Of a DNA stretch of 64,000 bases, positions 48,801-62,500 are shown in pieces (the stretch's first letter is position 1; each line of letters starts with the position of its first letter). The notes under the pieces are model-generated. The model was not told where the DNA came from. It made no database searches and worked only from the letters and a program-made list of their open reading frames with translations. A program made the position numbers and the translations under genes. Origin of the DNA: Dryomyza anilis (Eukaryota; Arthropoda; Insecta; Diptera; Dryomyzidae); contig OX638131.1 in assembly GCA_951804985.1 (NCBI GenBank), positions 102,010,464 through 102,074,463 on the forward strand. The letters run 5' to 3'.

Positions 48801-51800
48801 GTAGAGGGGTCAAACTTTACACTTTTTATCCCATAGGAAACCCGATTGTTTGGTGTAAAAATCATAGTGATTGCCTTAGTAGGATTCGAGAAATCACATC
48901 TTTAACTTCAAATGGCTGTAGAATCTGAACGGAGCGTCGTAGAGGGGTCAAATTATTCACTTTTATCCCAACTTAAAATGACTGTAGAATCTAAACGGAG
49001 CGTCGTAGAGGGGTCAAACTTTGCGCTTTTTATCCCATAGGAAACCTGATTATTTGGTGTAAAAATTATAGGGATCGACTTAGTAGGATTCGAGAAATCA
49101 CATCTTTAACTTCAAATGGCTGTAGAATCTAAACGGAGCGTCGTAGAGGGTCAAACTTTGCGCTTTTTATCCCATAGGAAACCTGATTATTTGGTGTAAA
49201 AATCATAGGGATCGACTCAGTAGGATTCGAGAAATCACATCTTTAACTTCAAATGGCTGTAGAATCTAAACGGAGCGTCGTAGAGGGGTCAAATTATTCA
49301 CTTTTATCCCAACATAAAATGGCTGTAGAATCTAAACGGAGCGTCGTAGAGGGGTCAAACTTTGCGCTTTTTATCCCATAGGAAACCTGATCATTTGGTG
49401 TAAAAATCATAGGGATCGACTTAGTAGGATTCGAGAAATCACATCTTTAACTTCAAATGGCTGTAGAATCTAAACGGAGCGTCGTAGAGGGTCAAACTTT
49501 GCGCTTTTTATCCCATAGGAAACGTGATTATTTGGTGTAAAAATCATAGGGATCGACTTAGTAGGATTCGAGAAATCACATCTTTAACTTCAAATGGCTG
49601 TAGAATCTGAACGGAGCGTCGTAGAGGGGTCAAACTTTGCGCTTTTTATCCCATAGGAAACCTGATTATTTGGTGTAAAAATTATAGGAATCGACTTAGT
49701 AGGATTCGAGAAATCACATCTTTAACTTCAAATGGCTGTAGAATCTAAACGGAGCGTCGTAGAGGGTCAAACTTTGCGCTTTTTATCCCATAGGAAACCT
49801 GATTATTTGGTGTAAAAATCATAGGGATCGACTTAGTAGGATTCGAGAAATCACATCTTTAACTTCAAATGGCTGTAGAATCTAAACGGAGCGTCGTAGA
49901 GGGTCAAACTTTGCGCTTTTTATCCCATAGGAAACCTGATTATTTGGTGTAAAAATCATAGGGATCGACTTAGTAGGATTCGAGAAATCACATCTTTAAC
50001 TTCAAATGGCTGTAGAATCTAAACGGAGCGTCGTAGAGGGTCAAACTTTGCGCTTTTTATCCCAAAGGAAACCTGATTATTTGGTGTAAAAATCATAGGG
50101 ATCGACTCAGTAGGATTCGAGAAATCACATCTTTAACTTCAAATGGCTGTAGAATCTGAACGGGGCGTCGTGGAGGGGTCAAACTTTGCGCTTTTTATCC
50201 CATAGGAAACCTGATTATTTGGTGTAAAAATCATAGGGATCGACTAAGTAAGATTCGAGAAATCACATCTTTAACTTCAAATGGCTGTAGAATCTAAACG
50301 GAGCGTCGTAGAGGGGTCAAACTTTGCACTTTTTATCCCATATGAAACCCGATTATTTGGTGTAAAAATCATAGGGATCGACTAAGTAAGATTCGAGAAA
50401 TCACATCTTTAACTTCAAATGGCTGTAGAATCTAAACGGAGCGTCGTAGAGGGGTCAAACTTTGCACTTTTAATCCCATAGGAAACGTGATTATTTGGTG
50501 TAAAAATCATAGTGATCGACTTAGTAGGATTCGAGAAATCACATCTTTAACTTCAAATGGCTGTAGAATCTAAACGGAGCGTCGTAGAGGGGTCAAACTT
50601 TGCACTTTTTATCCCATATGAAACACGATTGTTTGGTGTAAAAATCATAGTGATCGCCTTAGTAGGATTCGAGAAATCACATCTTTAACTTCAAATGGCT
50701 GTAGAATCTGAACGGAGCGTCGTAGAGGGGTCAAATTATTCACTTTTATCCCAACTTAAAATGGCTATAGAATCTAACCGGAGCGTCGTAGAGGGGTCAA
50801 ACTTTGCGCTTTTTATCCGATAATCCAAACCTGATTATTTGGTGTAAAAATCATAGGGATCGACTTAGTAAGATTTGAGAAATCACATCTTTAACTTCAA
50901 ATGGCTGTAGAATCTAAACGGAGCATCGTAGAGGGGTCAAACTTTGCACTTTTTATCCCATAGGAAACCTGATTATTTGGTGTACAAATCATAGGGATCG
51001 ACTAAGTAGGATTCGAGAAATCACATCTTTAACTTCAAATGGCTGTAGAATCTAAACGGAGCGTCGTAGAGGGGTCAAACTTTGCGCTTTTTATCCCATA
51101 GGAAACCTGATTATTTGGTGTAAAAATCATAGCGATCGACTTAGTAGGATTCGAGAAATCACATCTTTAACTTCAAATGGCTGTAGAATCTAAACGGAGC
51201 GTCGTAGAGGGGTCAAACTTTGCGCTTTTTATCCCATAGGAAACCTGATTATTTGGTGTCATAGGGATCGACTAAGTAGGATTCGAGAAATCACATCTTT
51301 AACTTCAAATGGCTGTAGAATCTGAACGGAGCGTCGTAGAGGGGTCAAATTATTCACTTTTATCCCAACTTAAAATGGCTGTAGAATCTAAACGGAGCGT
51401 CGTAGAGGGGTCAAACTTTGCACTTTTTATCCCATAGGAAACCTGATTATTTGGTGTAAAAATCATAGGGATCGTCTTAGTAGGATTCGAGAAATCACAT
51501 CTTTAACTTCAAATGTCTGTAGAATCTGAACGGAGCGTCTTAGAGGGGTCAAACTTTGCACTTTTTATCCCATAGGAAACCTGATTATTTGGTGTAAAAA
51601 TCATAGTGATCGACTTAGTAGGATTCGAGAAATCACATCTTTAACTTCAAATGGCTGTAGAATCTAAACGGAGCGTCGTAGAGGGGTCAAACTTTGCACT
51701 TTTTATCCCATATGAAACACGATTGTTTGGTGTAAAAATCATAGTGATCGCCTTAGTAAGATTCGAGAAATCACATCTTTAACTTCAAATGGCTGTAGAA

Positions 51801-54800
51801 TCTGAACGGAGCGTCGTAGAGGGGTCAAATTATTCACTTTTATCCCAACTTAAAATGGCTGTAGAATCTAAACGGAGCGTCGTAGAGAGGTCAAACTTTG
51901 CACTTTTTATCCCATAGGAAACCTGATTATTTGGTGTAAAAATCATAGGGATCGACTCAGTAGGTTTCGAGAAATCACATCTTTAACTTCAAATGGCTGT
52001 AGAATCTAAACGGAGCGTCGTAGAGGGGTCAAACTTTGCACTTTTTATCCCATAGGAAACCTGATTATTTGGTGTAAAAATCATAGTGATCGACTTAGTA
52101 GGATTCGAGAAATCACATCTTTAACTTCAAATGGCTGTAGAATCTAAACGGAGCGTCGTAGAGGGGTCAAACTTTGCACTTTTTATCCCATATGAAACAC
52201 GATTGTTTGGTGTAAAAATCATAGTGATCGCCTTAGTAGGATTCGAGAAATCACATCTTTAACTTCAAATGGCTGTAGAATCTGAACGGAGCGTCGTAGA
52301 GGGGTCAAATTATTCACTTTTATCCCAACTTAAAATGGCTGTAGAATCTAAACGAAGCGTCGTAGAGGGGTAAAACTTTGCGCTTTTTATCCGATAAGAA
52401 ACATGATTATTTGGTGTAAAAATCATAGGGATCGACTAAGTAAGATTCGAGAAATCACATCTTTAACTTCAAATGGCTGTAGAATCTAAACGGAGCGTCG
52501 TAGAGGGGTCAAACTTTGCACTTTTTATCCCATAGGAAACCTGATTATTTGGTGTACAAATCATAGGGATCGACTAAGTAGGATTCGAGAAATCACATCT
52601 TTAACTTAAAATGGCTGTAGAATCTAAACGGAGCGTCGTAGAGGGGTCAAACTTTGCGCTTTTTATCCCATAGGAAACCTGATTATTTGGTGTAAAAATC
52701 ATAGCGATCGACTTAGTAGGATTCGAGAAATCACATCTTTAACTTCAAATGGCTGTAGAATCTAAACGGAGCGTCGTAGAGGGGTCAAACTTTGCGCTTT
52801 TTATCCCATAGGAAACCTGATTATTTGGTGTAAAAATCATAGGGATCGACTAAGTAGGATTCGAGAAATCACATCTTTAACTTCAAATGGCTGTAGAATC
52901 TGAACGGAGCGTCGTAGAGGGGTCAAACTTTGCGCTTTTTATCCCATAGGAAACCTGATTATTTGGTGTACAAATCATAGGGATCGACTAAGTAGGATTC
53001 GAGAAATCACATCTTTAACTTAAAATGGCTGTAGAATCTAAACGGAGCGTCGTAGAGGGGTCAAACTTTGCGCTTTTTATCCCATAGGAAACCTGATTAT
53101 TTGGTGTAAAAATCATAGCGATCGACTTAGTAGGATTCGAGAAATCACATCTTTAACTTCAAATGGCTGTAGAATCTAAACGGAGCGTCGTAGAGGGGTC
53201 AAACTTTGCGCTTTTTATCCCATAGGAAACCTGATTATTTGGTGTAAAAATCATAGGGATCGACTAAGTAGGATTCGAGAAATCACATCTTTAACTTCAA
53301 ATGGCTGTAGAATCTGAACGGAGCGTCGTAGAGGGGTCAAATTATTCACTTTTATCCCAACTTAAAATGGCTGTAGAATCTAAACGGAGCGTCGTAGAGG
53401 GGTCAAACTTTGCACTTTTTATCCCATAGGAAACCTTATTATTTGGTGTACAAATCATAGGGATCGACTAAGTAGGATTCGAGAAATCACATCTTTAACT
53501 TAAAATGGCTGTAGAATCTAAACGGAGCGTCGTAGAGGGGTCAAACTTTGCGCTTTTTATCCCATAGGAAACCTGATTATTTGGTGTAAAAATCATAGCG
53601 ATCGACTTAGTAGGATTCGAGAAATCACATCTTTAACTTCAAATGGCTGTAGAATCTAAACGGAGCGTCGTAGAGGGGTCAAACTTTGCGCTTTTTATCC
53701 CATAGGAAACCTGATTATTTGGTGTAAAAATCATAGGGATCGACTAAGTAGGATTCGAGAAATCACATCTTTAACTTCAAATGGCTGTAGAATCTGAACG
53801 GAGCGTCGTAGAGGGGTCAAATTATTCACTTTTATCCCAACTTAAAATGGCTGTAGAATCAATGGCTGTAGGGTCAAACTTTGCGCTTTTTATCCCATAG
53901 GAAACCTGATTATTTGGTGTAAAAATCATAGCGATCGACTTAGTAGGATTCGAGAAATCACATCTTTAACTTCAAATGGCTGTAGAATCTAAACGGAGCG
54001 TCGTAGAGGGGTCAAACTTTGCACTTTTTATCCCATAGGAAACCTGATTATTTGGTGTAAAAATCATAGGGATCGACTAAGTAGGATTCGAGAAATCACA
54101 TCTTTAACTTTAAATGGCTGTAGAATCTAAACGGAGCGTCGTAGAGGGTCAAACTTTGCGCTTTTTATCCCAATGGAAACCTGATTATTTGGTGTAAAAA
54201 TCATAGGGATCGACTAAGTAGAATTCGAGAAATCACATCTTTAACTTCAAATGGCTGTAGAATCTGAACGGAGCGTCGTAGAGGGGTCAAATTATTCACT
54301 TTTATCCCAACTTAAAATGGCTGTAGAATCTAAACGGAGCGTCGTAGAGGGGTCAAACTTTGCGCTTTTTATCCCATAGGAAACCTGATAATTTGGTGTA
54401 AAATCATAGGGATCGACTTAGTAGGATTCGAGTAATCACATCTTTAACTTCAAATGGCTGTAGAATCTGAACGGAGCGTCGTAGAGGGGTCAAACTTTGC
54501 ACTTTTTATCCCATATGAAACCCGATTATTTGGTGTAAAAATCATAGGGATCGACTAAGTAAGATTCGAGAAATAACATCTTTAACTTCAAATGGATGTA
54601 GAATCTAAACGGAGCGTCGTAGAGGGGTCAAACTTTGCGCTTTTTATCCCATAGGAAACCTGATTATTTGGTGTAAAAATCATAGCGATCGACTTAGTAG
54701 GATTCGAGAAATCACATCTTTAACTTCAAATGGCTGTAGAATCTGAACGGGTCGTCGTGGAGGGGTCAAACTTTGCGCTTTTTATCCCATAGGAAACCTG

Positions 54801-55839
54801 ATTATTTGGTGTAAAAATCATAGGGATCGACTTAGTAGGATTCGAGAAATCACATCTTTAACTTCAAATGGCTGTAGAATCTAAACGGAGCGTCGTAGAG
54901 GGGTCAAACTTTGCGCTTTTTATCCCATAGGAAACCTGATAATTTGGTGTAAAATCATAGGGATCGACTAAGTTGGATTCGAGAAATCACATCTTTAACT
55001 TCAAATGGCTGTAGAATCTGAACGGGGCGTCGTGGTGGGGTCAAACTTTGCGCTTTTTATCCCATAGGAAACCCGTTTATTTGGTGTAAAAATCATAGGG
55101 ATCGACTAAGTAAGATTCGAGAAATAACATCTTTAACTTCAAATGGATGTAGAATCTAAACGGAGCGTCGTAGAGGGGTCAAACTTTGCGCTTTTTATCC
55201 CATAGGAAACCTGATTATTTGGTGTAAAAATCATAGTGATCGACTTAGTAGGATTCGAGAAATCACATCTTTAACTTCAAATGGCTGTAGAATCTAAACG
55301 GAGCGTCGTAGAGGGGTCAAACTTTGCGCTTTTTATCCCATAGGAAACCTGATTATTTGGTGTAAAAATCATAGGGATCGACTAAGTAGGATTCGAGAAA
55401 TAACATCTTTAACTTCAAATGGATGTAGAATCTAAACGGAGCGTCGTAGAGGGGTCAAACTTTGCACTTTTTATCCCATAGGAAACCTGATTATTTCGTG
55501 TAAAAATCATAGGGATCGACTAAGTAGGATTCGAGAAATCACATCTTTAACTTCCAATGGCTGTAGAATCTAAACGGAGCGTCGTAGAGGGGTCAAACTT
55601 TGCGCTTTTTATCCCATAGGAAACCTGATTATTTGGTGTAAAAATCATAGGGATCGACTTAGTAGGATTCGAGAAATCACATCTTTAACTTCAAATGGCT
55701 GTAGAATCTAAACGGAGCGTCGTAGAGGGGTCAAACTTTGCGCTTTTTATCCCATAGGAAACCTGATTATTTGGTGTAAAAATCATAGTGATCGACTTAG
55801 TAGGATTCGAGAAATCACATCTTTAACTTCAAATGGCTG

Positions 55840-56500
55840 TAGAATCTAAACGGAGCATCGTAGAGGGGTCAAACTTTACACTTTTTATCCCATATGAATC
55901 CCAATTGTTTGGTGTAAAAATCATAGTGATCACTTTAGTAGGATTCGAGAAATCACATCTTTAACTTCAAATGGCTGTAGAATCTAAACGGAGCGTCGTA
56001 GAGGGGTCAAACTTTGCGCTTTTTATCCCATAGGAAACCTGATTATTTGGTGTAAAAATCATAGTGATCGACTTAGTAGGATTCGAGAAATCACATCTTT
56101 AACTTCAAATGGCTGTAGAATCTAAACGGAGCATCGTAGAGGGGTCAAACTTTACACTTTTTATCCCATATGAATCCCAATTGTTTGGTGTAAAAATCAT
56201 AGTGATCACTTTAGTAGGATTCGAGAAATCACATCTTTAACTTCAAATGGCTGTAGAATCTAAACGGAGCGTCGTAGAGGGGTCAAACTTTGCGCTTTTT
56301 ATCCCATAGGAAACCTGATTATTTGGTGTAAAAATCATAGTGATCGACTTAGTAGGATTCGAGAAATCACATCTTTAACTTCAAATGGCTGTAGAATCTA
56401 AACGGGTCATCGTAGAGGGGTCAAACTTTACACTTTTTATCCCATATGAAACCCAATTGTTTGGTGTAAAAATCATAGTGATCGCTTTAGTAGGATTCGA
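55840..56500. repeat. Dimeric higher-order repeats in the satellite
   Basis: A two-monomer block with the rare variants GGAGCATCGTAG, CTTTACACTTTTT, ATGAATCCCAATTG and GATCACTTTAG occurs at about 55851 and again about 277 bp later. A third, diverged form follows (GGGTCATCG, ATGAAACCCAATTG, near 56404). The spacing equals two monomers. A similar dimeric pattern with CATAGGGTCGAC runs from about 57210 to 57520. Confidence 0.8.
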
Positions 56501-59500
56501 GAAATCACATCTTTAACTTCAAATGGCTGTAGAATCTGAACGGAGCGTCGTAGAGGGGTCAAACTTTGCACTTTTTATCCCATAGGAAACCTGATTATTT
56601 GGTGTAAAAATCATAGGGATCGACTAGTAGGATTCGAGAAATCACATCTTTAACTTCAAATGGCTGTAGAATCTGAACGGAGCGTCGTAGAGGGGTCAAA
56701 TTATTCACTTTTATTCCAACTTAAAATGGCTGTAGAATCTAAACGGAGCGTCGTAGAGGGGTCAAACTTTGCGCTTTTTATCCCATAGGAAACCTGATTT
56801 TTTGGTGTAAAAATCATAGGGATCGTCTTAGTAGGATTCGAGAAATCACATCTTTAACTTCAAATGGCTGTAGAATCTAAACGGAGCGTCGTAGAGGGGT
56901 CAAACTTTGCGCTTTTTATCCCATAGGAAACCTGATTATTTGGTGTAAAAATCATAGGGATCGACTAAGTAGGATTCAAGAAATCACATCTTTAACTTCA
57001 AATGGCTGTAGAATCTAAACGGAGCGTCGTAGAGGGGTCAAACTATGCACTTTTTATCCCATAGGAAACCTGATTATTTGGTGTAAAAATCATAGGGATC
57101 GACTAAGTAGGATTCGAGAAATCACTTCTTTAACTTCAAATGGCTGTAGAATCTGAACGGGGCGTCGTGGAGGGGTCAAACTTTGCGCTTTTTATCCCAT
57201 AGGAAACCTGATTATTTGATGTAAAAATCATAGGGTCGACTAAGTAGGATTCGAGAAATCACATCTTTAACTTCAAATGGCTGTAGAATCTGAACTGAGC
57301 GTCGTGGAGTGGTCAAACTTTGCGCTTTTTATCCCATAGGAAACCTGATTATTTGGTGTAAAAATCATAGGGTCGACTAAGTAGGATTCGAGAAATCACA
57401 TCTTTAACTTCAAATGGCTGTAGAATCTGAACGGGGCGTCGTGGAGGGGTCAAACTTTGCTTTTTTTATCCCATAGGAAACCTGATTATTTGATGTAAAA
57501 ATCATAGGGTCGACTAAGTAGGATTCGAGAAATCACATCTTTAACTTCAAATGGCTGTAGAATCTGAACGGAGCGTCGTAGAGGGGTCAAACTATGCACT
57601 TTTTATCCCATAGGAAACCTGATTATTTGGTGTAAAAATCATAGGGATCGACTAAGTAGGATTCGAGAAATCACTTCTTTAACTTCAAATGGCTGTAGAA
57701 TCTGAACGGGGCGTCGTGGAGGGGTCAAACTTCGCACTTTTTATCCCATATGAAACCCGATTATTTGGTGTAAAAATCATAGGGATCGACTAAGTAAGAT
57801 TCGAGAAATCACATCTTTAACTTCAAATGGATGTAGAATCTAAACGGAGCGTCCTAGAGGGGTCAAACTTTGTACTTTTCATCCCATAGGAAACCTGATT
57901 ATTTGGTGTAAAAATCATAGGGATCGACTAAGTAGGATTCGAGAAATCACATCTTTAACTTCAAATGACTGTAGAATCTGAACGGAGCGTCGTAGAGGGG
58001 TCAAATTATTCACTTTTATCCCAACTTAAAATGGCTGTAGAATCTAAACGGATCGTCGTAGAGGGGTCAAACTTTGCGCTTTTTATCCCATAGGAAACCT
58101 GATTATTTGGTGTAAAAATCATAGGGATCGACTTAGTAGGATTCGAGAAATCACATCTTTAACTTCAAATGGCTGTAGAATCTAAACGGAGCGTCGTAGA
58201 GGGGTCAAACTTTGCACTTTTTATCCCATATGAAACCCGATTATTTGGTGTAAAAATCATAGGGATCGACTAAGTAAGATTTGAGAAATCACATCTTTAA
58301 CTTCAAATGGCTGTAGAATCTAAACGGAGCGTCGTAGAGGGGTCAAACTTTGAACTTTTTATCCCATAGGAAACCTGATTATTTGGTGTAAAAATCATAG
58401 GGATTGACTAAATAGGATTCGAGAAATCACATCTTTAACTTCAAATGGCTGTAGAATCTGAACGGAGCGTCGTAGAGGAGTCAAACTTTGCGCTTTTTAT
58501 CCCATAGGAAACCTGATTATTTGGTGTAAAAATCATAGGGATCGACTTAGTAGGATTCGAGAAATTACATCTTTAACTTCAAATGGCTGTAGAATCTAAA
58601 CGGAGCGTCGTAGAGGGGTCAAACTTTGCACTTTTTAACCCATATGAAACCCGATTATTTGGTGTAAAAATCATAGGGATCGACTAAGTAAGATTCGAGA
58701 AATCACATCTTTAACTTCAAATGGCTGTAGAATCTAAACGGAGCGTCGTAGAGGGGTCAAACTTTGAACTTTTTATCCCATAGGAAACCTGATTATTTGG
58801 TGTAAAAATCATAGGGATCGACTAAGTAGGATTCGAGAAATCACATCTTTAACTTCAAATGGCTGTAGAATCTGAACGGAGCGTCGTAGAGGGGTCAAAC
58901 TTTGCGATTTTTATCCCATAGGAAACCTGATTCTGTGGTGTAAAAATCATAGTGATCGGCTTAGTAGGATTCGAGAAATCACATCTTTAATTTCAAATGG
59001 CTGTAGAATCTGAACGGGGCGCCGTGGAGTAGGATTCGAGAAATCACATCTTTAATTTCAAATGGCTGTAGAATCTAAACGGAGCGTCGTAGAGGGGTCA
59101 AACTTTGCGCTTTTTATGCCATAGGAAACCTGATAATTTGGTGTAAAAATCATAGGGATCGACTTAGTAGGATTCGAGAAATCACATCTTTAACTTCAAA
59201 TGGCTGTAGAATCTAAACGGAACGTCGTAGAGGGGTCAAACTTTGCACTTTTTATCCCATATGAAACCCGATTATTTGGTGTAAAAATCATAGGGATCGA
59301 CTAAGTAGGATTCGAGAAATCACATCTTTAACTTCAAATGGCTGTAGAATCTAAACGGAGCGTCGTAGAGGGGTCAAACTTTGCGCTTTTTATCCCATAG
59401 GAAACCTGATTATTTGGTGTAAAAATCATAGGGATCGACTTAGTAGGATTCGAGAAATCACATCTTTAACTTCAAATGGCTGTAGAATCTAAACGGAGCG

Positions 59501-62500
59501 TCGTAGCGGGGTCAAACTTTGCACTTTTTATCCCATAGGAAACCCGATTATTTCGTGTAAAAATCATAGGGATCGACTAAGTAGGATTCGAGAAATCACA
59601 TCTTTAACTTCAAATGGCTGTAGAATCTAAACGGAGCGTCGTAGAGGGGTCAAACTTTGCGCTTTTTATCCCATAGGAAACCTGATTATTTGGTGTAAAA
59701 ATCATAGGGATCGACTTAGTAGGATTCGAGAAATCACATCTTTAACTTCAAATGGCTGTAGAATCTAAACGGAGCGTCGTAGAGGGGTCAAACTTTGCAC
59801 TTTTTATCCCATAGGAAACCCGATTATTTCGTGTAAAAATCATAGGGATCGACTAAGTAAGATTCGAGAAATCACATCTTTAACTTCAAATTGCTTTTTA
59901 TCCCATAGGAAACCTGATTATTTGGTGTAAAAATCATAGGGATCGACTTAGTAGGATTCGAGAAATCACATCTTTAACTTCAAATGGCTGTAGAATCTAA
60001 ACGGAGCGTCGTAGAGGGGTCAAACTTTGCACTTTTTATCCCATAGGAAACCCGATTGTTTGGTGTAAAAATCATAGTGATCGCCTTAGTAGGATTCGAG
60101 AAATCACATCTTTAACTTCAAATGGCTGTAGAATCTGAACGAGCGTCGTAGAGGGGTCAAATTATTCACTTTTATCCCAACTTAAAATGACTGTAGAATC
60201 TAAACGGAGCGTCGTAGAGGGGTCAAACTTTGTGCTTTCTATCCCATAGGAAACCTGATTATTTGGTGTAAAAATCATAGGGATCGACTTAGTAGGATTC
60301 GAGAAATCACATCTTTAACTTCAAATGGCTGTAGAATCTGAACGAGCGTAGTAGAGGGGTCAAATTATTCACTTTTATCCCAACTTAAAATGGCTGTAGA
60401 ATCTAAACGGTGCGTCGTAGAGGGGTCAAACTTTGCACTTTTTATCCCAACGGAGCGTCGTAGAGGGGTCAAACTTTGCGCTTTTTATCCCATAGGAAAC
60501 CTGATTATTTGGTGTAAAAATATCATAGGGATCGACTTAGTAGGATTCGAGAAATCACATCTTTAACTTCAAATGGCTGTAGAATCTAAACGGAGCGTCG
60601 TAGAGGGGTCAAATTATGCACTTTTTATCCCAACGGAGCGTCGTAGAGGGGTCAAACTTTGCGCTTTTTATCCCATAGGAAACCTGATTATTTGGTGTAA
60701 AAATATCATAGGGATCGACTTAGTAGGATTCGAGAAATCACATCTTTAACTTCAAATGGCTGTAGAATCTAAACGGAGCGTCGTAGAGGGGTCAAACTTT
60801 GCACTTTTTATCCCATAGGAAACCCGATTGTTTGGTGTAAAAATCATAGTGATCGCCTTAGTAGGATTCGAGAAATCACATCTTTAACTTCAAATGGCTG
60901 TAGAATCTGAACGGAGCGTCGTAGAGGGGTCAAATTAAGCACTTTTTATCCCAACTTAAAATGGCTGTAGAACCTAAACGGAGCGTAGTGGGGTCAAACT
61001 TTGCACTTTTTATCCCATATGAAACCCGATTGTTTGGTGTAAAAATCATAGTGATCGTCTTAGTAGGATTCGAGAAATCACATCTTTAACTTCAAATGGC
61101 TGTAGAATATGAACAGAGCGTCGTAGAGGGGTCAAACTTTGCGCTTTTTATTCCATAGGAAAACTGATTATTTGGTGTAAAAATCTTAGGGATCGACTTA
61201 GTAGGATTCGAGAAATCACATCTTTAACTTCATATGGCTGTAGAATCTAAACGGAGCGTCGTAGAGGGGTCAAACTTTGCACTTTATATCCCATATGAAA
61301 CCTGATTGTTTGGTGTAAAAATCATAGTGATCGCCTTAGTAGGATTCGAGAAATCACATCTTTAACTTCAAATGGCTGTAGAATCTGAACGGAGCGTCGT
61401 AGAGGGGTCAAGCTTTGCGCTTTTTATCCCATAGGAAACCTGATTATTTGGTGTAAAAATCATAGGGATCGACTTAGTAGGATTCGAGAAATCACATCTT
61501 TAACTTCAAATGGCTGTAGAATCTAAACGGAGCGTCGTAGAGGGGCAAACTTTGCACTTTTTATCCCATATGAAACCCGACTATTTGGTGTAAAAATCAT
61601 AGGGATCGACTAAGTAAGATTCGAGAAATCACATCTTTAACTTCAAATGGCTGTAGAATCTAAACGGAGCGTCGTAGAGGGGTCAAACTTTGCACTTTAT
61701 ATCCCATATGAAACCTGATTATTTGGTGTAAAAATCATAGGGATCGACTTAGTAGGATTCGAGAAATCACATCTTTAACTTCAAATGGCTGTAGAATCTA
61801 AACGGAGCGTCGTAGAGGGGTCAAACTTTGCACTTTTTATCCCATAGGAAACCCGATTGTTTGGTGTAAAAATCATAGTGATCGCCTTAGTAGGATTCGA
61901 GAAATCACGTCTTTAACTTCAAATGGCTGTAGAATCTGAACGGAGCGTCGTAGAGGGGTCAAATTATGCACTTTTTATCCCAACGGAGCGTCGTAGAGGG
62001 GTCAAACTTTGCGCTTTTTATCCCATAGGAAACCTGATTATTTGGTGTAAAAATCATAGGGATCGACTTAGTAGGATTCGAGAAATCACATCTTTAACTT
62101 TAAATGGCTGTAGAATCTAAACGGAGCGTCGTAGAGGGGTCAAACTTTGCACTTTTTATCCGAACTTAAAATGGCGGTAGAATCTAAACGGAACGTCGTA
62201 GAGGGGTCAAACTTTGCACTTTATATCCCATATGAAACCTGATTGTTTGGTGTAAAAATCATAGTGATCGCCTTAGTAGGATTCGAGAAATCACATCTTT
62301 AACTTCAAATGGCTGTAGAATCTGAACGGAGCGTCGTAGAGGGGTCAAGCTTTGCGCTTTTTATCCCATAGGAAACCTGATTATTTGGTGTAAAAATCAT
62401 AGGGATCGACTTAGTAGGATTCGAGAAATCACATCTTTAACTTCATATGGCTGTAGAATCTAAACGGAGCGTCGTAGAGGGGTCAAACTTTGCGCTTTTT

